From positions 558,001 through 622,000 of the forward strand of contig NZ_UYYD01000001.1 in the NCBI RefSeq assembly GCF_900625105.1: a DNA stretch of 64,000 bases, in the 5' to 3' direction. Shown here in pieces: positions 44,350 through 54,691 of the stretch. The translations under genes were made by a program, and so were the position numbers. How positions within the stretch are numbered: position 1 is the stretch's first letter; the number at the start of each line of letters is the position of its first letter. The notes below the pieces were generated by a model. That model ran no database searches, was not told the DNA's origin, and saw nothing but the letters and a program-made list of their open reading frames with translations. The DNA is from Agathobaculum sp. Marseille-P7918 (GTDB taxonomy: Bacteria > Bacillota > Clostridia > Oscillospirales > Butyricicoccaceae).

Positions 44350-44397
44350 ATCAAAGTAAGCCCGGATGAAGATACTTCATCCGGGCTTACTTTGATT
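44349..44397. terminator. Bidirectional terminator with 23-bp stem
   Basis: A perfect 23-bp stem with loop ATA overlaps the acetyltransferase stop codon and ends 12 bases from the converging kinase gene. This is the strongest hairpin in the window. Confidence 0.88.
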
Positions 44398-44408
44398 TGT
44401 CCATCTTT

Positions 44409-45710
44409 TTACCCTATCATCCGGGGGCACTGTCCGGCTTTCGCAACCGGAATACAGATCAGCAGTTCAAACCATCCATCTTTCGCGCCGACCTGCAATG
44501 TACCGCCGTTGCGCAAAGCGACCTCCCGCATACTGGGCAGCCCCAGTCCGTGCGCGGATGAGTCTTCCTTGGTTGTTGGCAATCCGGGCAGCACTTCCCC
44601 ATCCAAAGTATTTTTCACCCGCAGCATGAACAGCCCTTTGTGCACCTTGCACCGAACGATGACCGTTTTCTCTTCTGCCCGCACAGCCGCTTCCATCGCG
44701 TTGTCGAGCGCATTGCCCAGCAAGGCACAGAGATCGGTATCGGAAAGCGGCAGCGGCTCCGGCAGCGCAACGGCAAAATCCGGTGTAATTCCTGCCTGCC
44801 GCATGGCTTCCGCCTTGGCGGTCAGCACAGCATTTGCGATTTCATTCTCGCACATGCGCTGTGCGCCCTGCAAGGCAGGGGACGCCGAAAGCGCATCCAG
44901 ATAATGAAGCGCCCCGTCCGTGTCGCCCTGTTCCAGCCGCACACGGATCACCGTCATATGATTTCGCAGGTCATGGCGCAGCGTGCGCACCTGCTGCACT
45001 TGCCGCTGCAAGCCCTGATAATACACCTCACGCACCGAAGCCAAGCGACTTGCCTGCTCCAGCTTTTCATGGTCTAACATCACCAATACCGCCCGCAGCA
45101 GCATGACCGCGGTCAACAGCACAAAGGGCAGCACAACCAAACCCAGATTCATCGCCTGCGTATAGGCGGCAGAAGAAAGATATTTATTATACGTCAGCAG
45201 CACCACAGCCACCAATGCGCAAAACGGCATCACCGCTAGACCCAGCATCAGCCGCCACAGTCCTGCAGATAAAACCACCGGCTCCTGCGGTAGACGGTGA
45301 CGCAGCGCAAGATACAGTCCGCCGAACGCGACAGACCGCAGCAGCCGTGTCAACACATCATATCCCTGCACATACTGCAAATAGGTGTCCAGCATGGCGC
45401 AAACCGACATCACAAGGCAGAAAAAGATCAGACACATTGTCAGCCGCCCGATGCGGTCGCCGCGGGTGCACACGAAAAACGCCGCCAGAAAAAACGGCAG
45501 CGTATAGAGCAGGTTGGGGTCGCCCACCCAGATCACCATACCGCTGCTGCCGGCAAACAGCAAAAGCAGCAGCGCGCCCCAGCCTTTTCCCCGGATCGAC
45601 AAAAAAGGGCACGCCAGACGGTAGATGAGCCACCCATTGAACAGAATCAGCGCCACCCAAGCCCCATTGCTCACCAGCTGCGTGAGCCACTCCAAAAGCC
45701 GCTCCCCCAT
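44409..45710 (-). CDS. AgrC-like sensor histidine kinase (GHKL type)
   Basis: A 433-residue kinase with six or more N-terminal membrane segments (about 1-200), a coiled linker, an H-box of the HPK10 type (RTLRHDLRNHM, about residue 240), N-box NALDNAMEA and a final G-box HGLGLPSMREV. AgrC-type kinases sense secreted peptides. It is 3 bases downstream of the LytTR regulator gene and divergent, as a pair, from the BceAB-like transporter. Confidence 0.9.
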   Translation of the reverse strand: MGERLLEWLTQLVSNGAWVALILFNGWLIYRLACPFLSIRGKGWGALLLLLFAGSSGMVIWVGDPNLLYTLPFFLAAFFVCTRGDRIGRLTMCLIFFCLVMSVCAMLDTYLQYVQGYDVLTRLLRSVAFGGLYLALRHRLPQEPVVLSAGLWRLMLGLAVMPFCALVAVVLLTYNKYLSSAAYTQAMNLGLVVLPFVLLTAVMLLRAVLVMLDHEKLEQASRLASVREVYYQGLQRQVQQVRTLRHDLRNHMTVIRVRLEQGDTDGALHYLDALSASPALQGAQRMCENEIANAVLTAKAEAMRQAGITPDFAVALPEPLPLSDTDLCALLGNALDNAMEAAVRAEEKTVIVRCKVHKGLFMLRVKNTLDGEVLPGLPTTKEDSSAHGLGLPSMREVALRNGGTLQVGAKDGWFELLICIPVAKAGQCPRMIG

Positions 45711-45713
45711 TGG

Positions 45714-46421
45714 CTATCCCTCCAGTTCCGCACGGGTCAGCGCCAGCAGCGCGTCTGCGAAACAGGCACGGCTGATTGGGAGCCGTGTGCCGTCTGCCAG
45801 CACTGCCTCACTGCCCTCCACCCGCTCGACCGCCGCCGCGCGCGCCAGATAGCGCTGGTGAAGCCGAACAAAGCCGTCGACCTCTGCCGCCACCTGATCG
45901 AGTTTACTGTAAAAGGTGTATTCTCTTTCGGGCGTGACGCAAGTCACCTTGCGCCGGTCGGAGACAAAATACAGAATGCGGCCGACCGGGATGCGGTAAT
46001 GCGTATCTCCATTGCGGCAAACAAAGGTGTGTTCCATGCCCCGGCACAGCGCCGCCTGCGCCCGGTTCAGAATATCCTCGATCTGTTCCGGTTTCGGCGG
46101 CTTGAGCAGATAGCCCAGCGCGCCGACGCTGTACCCGTCGAACACGTACTCGGCATAGCCGGTGACAAACACCAGTTGCAGATCCGGGTCAGCCGCGCGC
46201 AGCCGTCTGGCGGTCTCCATGCCGTCCAGCTGCCCCATCTCGATATCCAAAAACACCAGATCCAGCTCCCCTGCGTGCCGCTCCAGCCATTGCAGCAGCC
46301 CTTCGCCGGACGAAAAAGCAAAAAACTGCGCCTCACACCGCCGCTCCAACACCCGCTCGAGCGCGGACTGGAGCGCCAGTCTGGCATCCGATACATCATC
46401 ACAAATGCCGATCCGCAGCAT
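45714..46421 (-). CDS. LytTR-family response regulator
   Basis: A 235-residue AgrA-like regulator: receiver domain (RIGICDD start; LVFLDIEMGQLDGME phospho-acceptor; LLKPPKPEQIE) and a LytTR DNA-binding domain (RILYFVSDRRKVTCVT and FVRLHQRYLARAAAVE). It would bind repeated direct sites at its target promoters, probably including the transporter on the opposite strand. The ATG at 46421 is preferred; the ribosome site is a G-rich run. Confidence 0.9.
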   Translation of the reverse strand: MLRIGICDDVSDARLALQSALERVLERRCEAQFFAFSSGEGLLQWLERHAGELDLVFLDIEMGQLDGMETARRLRAADPDLQLVFVTGYAEYVFDGYSVGALGYLLKPPKPEQIEDILNRAQAALCRGMEHTFVCRNGDTHYRIPVGRILYFVSDRRKVTCVTPEREYTFYSKLDQVAAEVDGFVRLHQRYLARAAAVERVEGSEAVLADGTRLPISRACFADALLALTRAELEG

Positions 46422-46703
46422 CCCTATACCCCCATTCCCTCTGCCCTGCCGCAAGGCGGGGCTTTTTTCATGCCGTCATGGTCACTGGGGCTATTCTACC
46501 ACGGCTGCCCGTTTTCATCAAACCAAACTTGACAGCAAATCCGCCGATTATGACAAGTTGGAACGAAGCGTCCCTAAACTTTCCCGTTTTGGCGTGGAAA
46601 ATGACGGGGCAGTTTGCCCGCTCCCCTGCCATACGGTACGCTGAAAGCAGAAGTGCCGGACACCAGCCCGGCGATATGCCAATGCAGAAAGGAAGGGGTC
46701 GCT

Positions 46704-47447
<744 letters not shown>

Positions 47448-47452
47448 TTGAT

Positions 47453-49576
47453 ATGCGGACATTTTCTCAAGTCTACGCGGTTCTGCGGCGCAAAAGCATC
47501 GGGCAATATGCTCTTTTAACAGGCTGTATCTTCTTCTCTGCGCTGCTGATGACCGCCTATACATGTATGATGCGCTCGCCCACCATCCTCACGGTGCTGC
47601 CGGAGGGCGGCGACAGCCGCAAACAGGTGATGATGATTTTTGTGCTGGCAGTCATCGGCTGCGCCGTATTCACCACCTACGCCGCCGGGCTTTTCTTCCG
47701 GCAAAAGTCCCGGGAAACCGGCGTGTTCCTCGCCTTGGGCGCCTCGCGCAAGCAGCTGCGCAGCGAACTCTGGAAAGACCTCGCTGTGATTTCACTCGGC
47801 GCCTGCGCGGCCGGTGCGATACTGGGCGGGCCGCTGGCCTGGCTGATCTGGACGCTGTTTCGGCTGTTTCTGGTCGATTCCCAGCAGATGGCGCTCTCCT
47901 TTACGCCCCAGTCCTATCTGCTGCCGCTGGCCTTTGCGGCCTATGTCATCGTCATGCTGTTTTTTCTATGCGCGTGCTTTATCCGCAGAACAAACATCAT
48001 CGACATCGTGCAGGAATCCCACCGCTCCGAACCCATCCGCGCGGTCAAACGCTGGTATGGCCCGGTCGGCATCGTGCTGCTCGTGATCGGCGGCGCGGGC
48101 GGTTACCTGATGCCCTCATTTTTCATCAGATTCTTGCACTGGTATGCACCTGCGGTTGTGAGCGGCATCTTTTACCTGCCCGCCCTGATCGGTATTTATA
48201 TGATCCTGCTGCACACGGTGGTCAACGGCTGGCACGGGAAACGCCAGAAGTATAAGAATATCATCTCCGTCTCCCAGATGCGCTTTCAAGGGCGGCAAAC
48301 CGTCCGCAATATGCTGGTCATGACGCTGCTGATCGCCGGCGCCTACTTTGCCAGCTTCTATGCCCCCATACTCTCGACCAACTCGACCTATGGCATCGAC
48401 CAGCGGCCAGTGGACTTCGCCTATCACTGGCGCAACGACCAGTCTCTACCACAGCAAAGCGAGGTGGAAGAACTGGCCGCAGCGTATCATGTCACGATTA
48501 CCTCGTGGACGCAGCAAACTGCCGCTTATCTGGGTACCGACGGCACCTATTCGGTGGAAAAAGAAAACGGCGCGCTCGGCACGACCTATTCCACCGAATA
48601 CGCCGAACTGCTGGACGGGGCTTGCTTCTTTTCGGAAAGCGCATGGAATGCCCTGACCGGGCAGGAGATCGACCTCGCGCCCAGCACCTGCGCCAATGTG
48701 CTCGATGACGACGGCGGCAGCAACTATCTGTCCGGCGGGGACGTGACCATTGTCACCAACATGGTCACGCGCAAGCAGCTGCATGTCACACCGGCCGAGC
48801 CCCTGCGATACACCATGCTGCTTGGCAGCTATGTGCTGGATGACAGCGATTATGCCGTCATTTCCGCAGGGCTGACCGATCTCTGGCAGGAAACCCATGT
48901 CTTTTTCAATGTTTCCGACGCAGATTCCAGTTATTCCTTTGCCAAGGCGCTGTTCAACGAGATCGTTGACCGCTCGGATCTGGAGGTCATGCAGCTCGAC
49001 GCCTATGATCTGGTCAGTGCTACACTGGCAGCGGAAGCCGGCCAATCCTACACTTACAGCCGCGAGAATGTTGCCGCCAGCGGATTTCCCGTCATCGATC
49101 CAGCAGACCGCAACTCCTCTGATTTCCGCTCCTATTGGCTGTATATGCCGCAGTTCCGCGTGCTGGACAAAAGCGACTTCGTCACAACTATGGCGGTGTT
49201 CCTGATGCTGTTTGTCTTTATCGCGCTGATCTGCTTTGCGGCGGTGTTTGTCATTGCCTATACGCGGTGCATCACCATTGCCCTGACCAGCCGTCAGGTC
49301 TACGACGACCTCCGGCACCTCGGCGCACCGAAAGCCTACCTGTTTCAATCCATCAAAAAGCAGCTGACACGGGTGTTTTTCGTCCCTGCGCTCGTGGGCA
49401 CCAGCCTGATTTTCGCTTTTTACAGCATGATCCTGTACTTCAACGACAACCGGTTCACCGCAGGTGAATTTGCCGGCATGGCGGCCTGCGTGATCGTGGT
49501 CGCGGTGCTGTCCGCCGTGCTGTATGCCATTTACCGTCTAACCCGCCGCGATGTCTGCCGCAGGCTGGGCATCTGA
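47453..49576 (+). CDS. BceB-like ABC transporter permease
   Basis: A 707-residue membrane protein with about ten hydrophobic segments and a large extracellular part (about residues 330-570) between the seventh and eighth, the BceB plan. Family blocks include GLFFRQKSRETGVFLALGASRKQL near residue 80 and DLRHLGAPKAYLFQSIKKQL near 620. It starts 5 bases after the ATPase gene. It should detect and remove antimicrobial peptides at the membrane. Confidence 0.9.
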   Translation: MRTFSQVYAVLRRKSIGQYALLTGCIFFSALLMTAYTCMMRSPTILTVLPEGGDSRKQVMMIFVLAVIGCAVFTTYAAGLFFRQKSRETGVFLALGASRKQLRSELWKDLAVISLGACAAGAILGGPLAWLIWTLFRLFLVDSQQMALSFTPQSYLLPLAFAAYVIVMLFFLCACFIRRTNIIDIVQESHRSEPIRAVKRWYGPVGIVLLVIGGAGGYLMPSFFIRFLHWYAPAVVSGIFYLPALIGIYMILLHTVVNGWHGKRQKYKNIISVSQMRFQGRQTVRNMLVMTLLIAGAYFASFYAPILSTNSTYGIDQRPVDFAYHWRNDQSLPQQSEVEELAAAYHVTITSWTQQTAAYLGTDGTYSVEKENGALGTTYSTEYAELLDGACFFSESAWNALTGQEIDLAPSTCANVLDDDGGSNYLSGGDVTIVTNMVTRKQLHVTPAEPLRYTMLLGSYVLDDSDYAVISAGLTDLWQETHVFFNVSDADSSYSFAKALFNEIVDRSDLEVMQLDAYDLVSATLAAEAGQSYTYSRENVAASGFPVIDPADRNSSDFRSYWLYMPQFRVLDKSDFVTTMAVFLMLFVFIALICFAAVFVIAYTRCITIALTSRQVYDDLRHLGAPKAYLFQSIKKQLTRVFFVPALVGTSLIFAFYSMILYFNDNRFTAGEFAGMAACVIVVAVLSAVLYAIYRLTRRDVCRRLGI

Positions 49577-49615
49577 TGCGTCTCCGCGTACAAAAATGTA
49601 CTGTGCTTCTCCTAC

Positions 49616-49640
49616 AGCCGCCGGGCACTTCCCGGCGGCT
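49616..49640 (+). terminator. Hairpin after the BceB-like gene
   Basis: A 10-bp perfect stem (AGCCGCCGGG and complement) with a 5-base loop. The T run is weak. Confidence 0.6.
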
Positions 49641-49665
49641 GATCTGCTTTGTCCTGCTGCGTCAC

Positions 49666-49693
49666 TTGTAATCTGCGCATAAAGCCCTATAAT
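49666..49693 (+). promoter_or_regulatory. Sigma-A promoter of the second RR-HK-ABC cassette
   Basis: TTGTAA (49666-49671), a 16-bp spacer and TATAAT (49688-49693), 43 bases before the regulator start. Confidence 0.65.
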
Positions 49694-49736
49694 AGAAACG
49701 GTAAAAGCAATCCCACTGCAAGGACGGTGAACGCCC

Positions 49737-50423
49737 ATGAAACGTATCTTTTTTGTCGAAGATGATCTGAGCTTAATCCACGGCTTGTCCTTTGCCCTGC
49801 GGCAACAGGGCTATGAAGTCATTATCGCCCGAACCTGTCTGGAAGCCGAAACCCTTTGGCAGGCAGGCGGCTTTGATTTAGCCATTCTGGATGTGACCCT
49901 GCCCGATGGCTCTGGCTTTGACCTTTGCCGCCGGTTCCGTCAAAGCTCCAAAGTACCTATCCTGTTTCTAACCGCGGCGGACGAGGAGACCGATGTTATC
50001 ATGGGGCTGGACATCGGCGGCGACGATTATATCACCAAGCCGTTCAAACTGGCGATCTTCCTGTCGCGCGTCAACGCCCTGCTGCGTCGCAGCGGGGATT
50101 TCCGCCAGCCGGACGACACGCTCCAATCGGGCGGCATCATCGTGCATCAGCTGACGCGCGAAGTTATCAAGGACGGCGCACCGGTCGAACTGACCGCCAG
50201 CGAATACAAATTGCTGTGCTTTTTTCTGGAACACCCTAACCTTGTGCTATCACCCGAACAGATTCTAAGCAGACTGTGGGACTGTGAGCAAAACTATATC
50301 GACAGCAGCACGCTGACCGTCTACATCCGACGTCTGCGCGCCAAGATCGAGGATGACCCCAGCAATCCCAAGCGCATTATTACCGTGCGCCGCATGGGCT
50401 ACAAATGGAATGCTGCGAAATGA
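49737..50423 (+). CDS. OmpR-family response regulator
   Basis: A 228-residue paralogue of the regulator at 39027-39725: receiver (IFFVEDD; LAILDVTLPDGSG; ITKPFK) and winged helix ending VRRMGYKW. AAGGACGGTGA precedes the start. It heads a cassette in the same order as the one at 37-40 kb: regulator, kinase, ATPase, permease. Confidence 0.93.
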   Translation: MKRIFFVEDDLSLIHGLSFALRQQGYEVIIARTCLEAETLWQAGGFDLAILDVTLPDGSGFDLCRRFRQSSKVPILFLTAADEETDVIMGLDIGGDDYITKPFKLAIFLSRVNALLRRSGDFRQPDDTLQSGGIIVHQLTREVIKDGAPVELTASEYKLLCFFLEHPNLVLSPEQILSRLWDCEQNYIDSSTLTVYIRRLRAKIEDDPSNPKRIITVRRMGYKWNAAK

Positions 50424-50431
50424 GGTGCGCC

Positions 50432-51469
50432 ATGAAAACGCTGGCTGACCGGCACATCAAGCGCCTGTTTTGCCTTGTTCTGACCCTGACGGTTGGGTTT
50501 ACCCTGCTGTCTGCCGTGCTGCTCGCGGCAGGCGGCGAACGAACCGCGCGGTATCTTCCGGTGGCGTTCGCCGGCATGGGGCTTCTGGTGCTGACCGTCA
50601 TGTACCGCTATTTTCAGAAACAACACCAGACTATGGCGCGCGCGATTGAGCAATTGCATGTGTTTCTCGCGGGCAATACCACCGCGCGCATTGAATGCGA
50701 CGACGAGGGCGAACTCAACCGTCTGTTCCACGAGGTCAACTCGCTGGCTGCGATTCTGAATGCCCATGCGGAAAACAAAGGGCGTGCTAAACAGTCTATG
50801 AAGGAAACGCTGTCCGACATCTCGCACCAGCTCAAGACCCCATTGGCAGCACTGAATATCTACAATGGCATTTTGCAGCAGCAGCCGGCCGATCCGGACA
50901 CCGTTCGGGAATTCACCACCCTGTCAGAGCAGGAGCTTGACCGCATCCAAACGCTGGTGCACAATCTGCTGACCATCACCAAGCTAGACGCAGGCACACT
51001 CGTGCTGGACAAATCCGAGCACAACCTGTCCGACCTGATGACGGAGGTCGGGCGGCGCTTTGCTGTGCAGGCTCAGCAGCAGGATATCCTGCTGTCTTGT
51101 TCCGGGGAGGACGATATTTCCCTGTCCTGCGATGCGCACTGGTTGAGCGAAGCCATCGGCAATCTGGTCAAAAACGCGCTCGACCATACCAAGGCAGGCG
51201 ATACGGTCACAGTCACATGGCGCACCTTTGCGTCGATCGTCCAGATCACGGTGCGGGACAGCGGCAGCGGCATCCATCCGGAGGATTTGCCGCACATCTT
51301 CAAGCGGTTTTACCGCAGCCGTTTCTCCAAAGATACACAGGGTGTCGGGTTGGGATTGCCGCTTGCCAAAGCGATCATTGAAGCGCATGGCGGTACGATC
51401 GAGGCGGACAGCGCCTTGGGCTGCGGCACGGTTTTTACAATCAACCTACTGATTCCTACAACATTGTAG
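50432..51469 (+). CDS. Sensor histidine kinase
   Basis: A 345-residue kinase with two membrane segments close together (about 10-30 and 38-58), so almost no extracellular sensor, then HAMP-like linker, H-box LSDISHQLKTPLAAL, N-box NLVKNALDHTK, and G-boxes RDSGSGIHPED and GVGLGLPLAKAI. A minimal sensor of this type commonly depends on the partner ABC transporter for sensing. It starts just after the regulator's stop. Confidence 0.92.
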   Translation: MKTLADRHIKRLFCLVLTLTVGFTLLSAVLLAAGGERTARYLPVAFAGMGLLVLTVMYRYFQKQHQTMARAIEQLHVFLAGNTTARIECDDEGELNRLFHEVNSLAAILNAHAENKGRAKQSMKETLSDISHQLKTPLAALNIYNGILQQQPADPDTVREFTTLSEQELDRIQTLVHNLLTITKLDAGTLVLDKSEHNLSDLMTEVGRRFAVQAQQQDILLSCSGEDDISLSCDAHWLSEAIGNLVKNALDHTKAGDTVTVTWRTFASIVQITVRDSGSGIHPEDLPHIFKRFYRSRFSKDTQGVGLGLPLAKAIIEAHGGTIEADSALGCGTVFTINLLIPTTL

Positions 51470-51544
51470 GCTTCAAGTCATGTAATCGTAGGGTTACCGT
51501 GGTACCCTTTTCCTATCGCAACAGAAAGAAGGTGCCATCACAAC

Positions 51545-52228
51545 ATGGATTTACTGGAAGTCCAAGATCTTTGCAAAACCTACGGCAGCGGCGAGACCGC
51601 CGTGCACGCCTTGCGGCACGCGACGTTTTCCGTCCCCAAAGGCGAATTTGTCGCTGTGGTTGGCGAGTCCGGCTCGGGCAAGTCGACGCTGCTCAACCTG
51701 ATTGGCGCGCTCGACACGCCGACCAGCGGCCGGGTGCAAATCGACGGCAAGGACATTTTCTCGATGAAGGAACGCAATCTGACCGTGTTCCGCCGCCGCA
51801 ACATCGGCTTCATCTTCCAGAGCTTTAACCTCATCCCTGAACTGACCGTTGAGCAAAACATCGTCTTTCCGGTGCTGCTCGATTACCAGAAGCCGGATAA
51901 AACCTATCTGGAGGAATTGCTCACGGTGCTCGGCCTGCGCGAGCGCCGTCACCATTTGCCAAGCCAGCTGTCCGGCGGCCAGCAGCAACGCGTTGCCATC
52001 GGACGCGCCCTGTTCACTCGACCCGCGCTCATTCTGGCCGACGAGCCGACCGGCAATCTGGATACGCAGAACACGAGCGAGGTCATCACCTTGCTCAAAG
52101 AGGCGTCCCGCCGATACGAGCAGACCATTTTGATGATCACTCACAGCCGTGCCCTCTCTCAGACAGCTGATCGTATTTTACAAGTGTCCGACGGCGTGCT
52201 GACCGATTTCGGGAGGTGCCGGTCGTGA
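51545..52228 (+). CDS. ABC transporter ATP-binding protein
   Basis: A 227-residue ATPase with Walker [10 protein letters not shown], signature LSGGQQQR and Walker [10 protein letters not shown]; close paralogue of the one at 37048. It overlaps the permease start by four bases (GTGA). Confidence 0.93.
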   Translation: MDLLEVQDLCKTYGSGETAVHALRHATFSVPKGEFVAVVGESGSGKSTLLNLIGALDTPTSGRVQIDGKDIFSMKERNLTVFRRRNIGFIFQSFNLIPELTVEQNIVFPVLLDYQKPDKTYLEELLTVLGLRERRHHLPSQLSGGQQQRVAIGRALFTRPALILADEPTGNLDTQNTSEVITLLKEASRRYEQTILMITHSRALSQTADRILQVSDGVLTDFGRCRS

Positions 52229-54546
52229 AACACTATCTGAGCCTGATCCCCATCTCCGCTAAGGTACGGAAACGACAAAATCGGATGACCTTGCTGTGCA
52301 TCATTATCTCGGTTTTGTTGGTCACGACCATTTTCAGCATGGCGGATATGGCCATTCGCATGGAAAAAACACGCGTCATCCAAAGTCATGGCAATTGGCA
52401 TGTGATGCTGAAAGAGCCCTCCGACCAGCAAGTGGAGGAAATTGCCCAGCGACCGGATGTGGTCGCTGCCCAGCGATACGACGGCTTGAACTTTGATTTA
52501 TCCCAAGACTATTCCATTCAGGGAAAAACCTGTGTCATTGTCGGTGCAGATGATCAAATTCTGACGAAGATCTATGACGATCTGACCGAAGGCAGTTGCC
52601 CCTCAAACGAAGGGGAAATTTTGCTCTCCAACCGATCCAAGGAACTGCTCGATGTGAAGGTAGGCGATCAAATCACCTTCCACACCCCTTCGAAAGAGTA
52701 TCACTATACGATTTCCGGTTTTGGCGGAGATGTCACCATCAGCACCGACGCCGATGTGGTGGGAGCGTTTGTCAGCTGGGACGCCTTTCAAAACCTTGCC
52801 AAAGCGGAGGGGTATGAATCCGTGCCGGTTTGTTTTGTGCGATTCTCCGAAAACGCTAATCCCCGCAAGGTGATCACAGAGCTGCGTCAAACCTACGGCT
52901 TTACGGCAGAAAATCTGTCCGAAAATACCGCTCTTCTGGGGCTGACCGGATTCAGCAGCGATCCGTATGTGATGGGACTCTATCTGGTAGCCGCCATCCT
53001 GTTCGTGCTGGTTTTGGCTGCTGGCGTCTTTATGATCGCCGGAAGTCTGAACAGCCGCACCGCGGAGCGGACCCAGTTTTTCGGCATGCTCCGCTGTATC
53101 GGCGCAAGCCGGGCGCAGATCATGCACATCGTCCGGCTGGAGGCGCTCTTCTGGTGCAAAACAGCAGTCCCCGTTGGGGTGGTTTCGGGTATTCTGATCA
53201 CTTGGCTGCTTTGCGCCCTCCTGCGGTTTGGCGCTGGCGCAGAGTTTGTGCAGATTCCACTCTTTGGGGTCAGCATCATCGGCATTTGCAGCGGTGTGGT
53301 TGTAGGCATTTTGACCGTGCTGCTGTCCTCCCTTTCCCCGGCCAGACGGGCAGCGTCTGTCTCCCCGATTGCTGCGGTTACCGGAAACAGTAATCAAGGA
53401 AAGTCCGTGTCCCGTCCGGTGCGAAAGAGTTTTTTTCACATCGAGACAGCTCTTGGCATACACCACGCGGTCTCCTCACCGAAAAATCTGCTGCTGATGA
53501 CCGGCTCCTTTGCACTCAGCATCATCCTGATTCTGAGTTTTTCCGTTCTGGTACAATGGGTTCAACTTGCCCTCAATCCGCTGCAGCCATGGGCGCCGGA
53601 CGTCTTTTACAGCAGCCCGGAAAATCAGTGTGAGATCGATCCATCTTTTGCCGCTGAGGTGGCGCAGCAGCCCTATGTCAAGCGCGCCTTTGGCCGGATG
53701 TATCAAAGTCTCCCCGCAGAATATGAGGGAAAATCAGGAACAATCGATCTCATCTCTTATGATGCGCAGCAATTCCAGTGGGCAGAGGAGGATTTAGTGT
53801 CCGGGGATATGGACGCGGTCCGGAACGGCCGCGGTGTCCTGACGGTTTTTGACAAAAGCAACACCCTGCAAGTCGGTGATGTCATCCAACTGGACAGCAC
53901 TTCCCTCACGGTGGCCGGTGTTCTGGAAGATAGCCCTTTTGACACGTCGGATCAACCCACGGTAATCTGCTCGGAAGCGCTGTTTATCGCCATCACCGGT
54001 GAAAATGCCTATGCCATCCTGGATGTACAGCTGACCAAAGACGCCACACAGCAAGATATCAATCAACTGCAGGCTTTGGCCAATGGGCAGTATGATTTTT
54101 ATGACCGTCTGTCCCTAAACAAGGACACCAAAAGCACCTATTTTATGTTCTGCCTGTTTGTGTACGGTTTTCTGGTGGTTATTACCCTGATCACCATGAT
54201 CCATACCGCGAACAGCATTTCCATGAGTGTGTCGGCCAGAACAAGGCAATACGGCGCCATGCGTGCCGTGGGCATGGACGAACACCAAATCCAGAAGATG
54301 ATCACCACAGAGTCTGCCACCTATACCGTGCTGGGACTAATTGCCGGCTTCGGGCTGGGCCTGCCGCTGCACTACTTTCTCTACGGGCAGATGATTACCA
54401 ACTATTGGGGCACCGCCTGGCGGCTTCCCCTTTCCTCTGTGGGTGGGATTCTGGTGCTGCTGATATGTACCGCTTTGCTTGTTCCTTTGGTCCCCGGAAA
54501 AAGAATCTGTAATATGGCTGTGTCCGAAACAATCAACGAATTATAA
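52225..54546 (+). CDS. FtsX-like ABC permease
   Basis: A 773-residue membrane protein: first segment near residue 20-40, an extracellular domain (about 45-250), membrane segments near 255-380, a second extracellular domain (about 430-640) and the final bundle (650-770) with the FtsX block SVSARTRQYGAMRAVGMDEHQI. GGGAGG eight bases ahead supports a GTG start at 52225, which matches the first residues of the paralogue at 37064. This is the intact copy of the pair. Confidence 0.9.
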   Translation: MKHYLSLIPISAKVRKRQNRMTLLCIIISVLLVTTIFSMADMAIRMEKTRVIQSHGNWHVMLKEPSDQQVEEIAQRPDVVAAQRYDGLNFDLSQDYSIQGKTCVIVGADDQILTKIYDDLTEGSCPSNEGEILLSNRSKELLDVKVGDQITFHTPSKEYHYTISGFGGDVTISTDADVVGAFVSWDAFQNLAKAEGYESVPVCFVRFSENANPRKVITELRQTYGFTAENLSENTALLGLTGFSSDPYVMGLYLVAAILFVLVLAAGVFMIAGSLNSRTAERTQFFGMLRCIGASRAQIMHIVRLEALFWCKTAVPVGVVSGILITWLLCALLRFGAGAEFVQIPLFGVSIIGICSGVVVGILTVLLSSLSPARRAASVSPIAAVTGNSNQGKSVSRPVRKSFFHIETALGIHHAVSSPKNLLLMTGSFALSIILILSFSVLVQWVQLALNPLQPWAPDVFYSSPENQCEIDPSFAAEVAQQPYVKRAFGRMYQSLPAEYEGKSGTIDLISYDAQQFQWAEEDLVSGDMDAVRNGRGVLTVFDKSNTLQVGDVIQLDSTSLTVAGVLEDSPFDTSDQPTVICSEALFIAITGENAYAILDVQLTKDATQQDINQLQALANGQYDFYDRLSLNKDTKSTYFMFCLFVYGFLVVITLITMIHTANSISMSVSARTRQYGAMRAVGMDEHQIQKMITTESATYTVLGLIAGFGLGLPLHYFLYGQMITNYWGTAWRLPLSSVGGILVLLICTALLVPLVPGKRICNMAVSETINEL

Positions 54547-54613
54547 CAATTTTCATGCCGGCACACAGCGAATTCCTTTACAGGCTTGTACACCGCCATG
54601 CCAAACAAAGCAG

Positions 54614-54650
54614 AAAGGCCATGCAGGGCATATCGCCCCGCATGGCCTTT
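54614..54650. terminator. Bidirectional intrinsic terminator
   Basis: An 11-bp stem (AAAGGCCATGC and complement) with a loop that itself pairs, flanked by A and T runs, between the converging permease and peptidase genes. Confidence 0.85.
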
Positions 54651-54691
54651 TACACGAAATGCAATTTTTTGCTACTGTCTTTCGATGATGC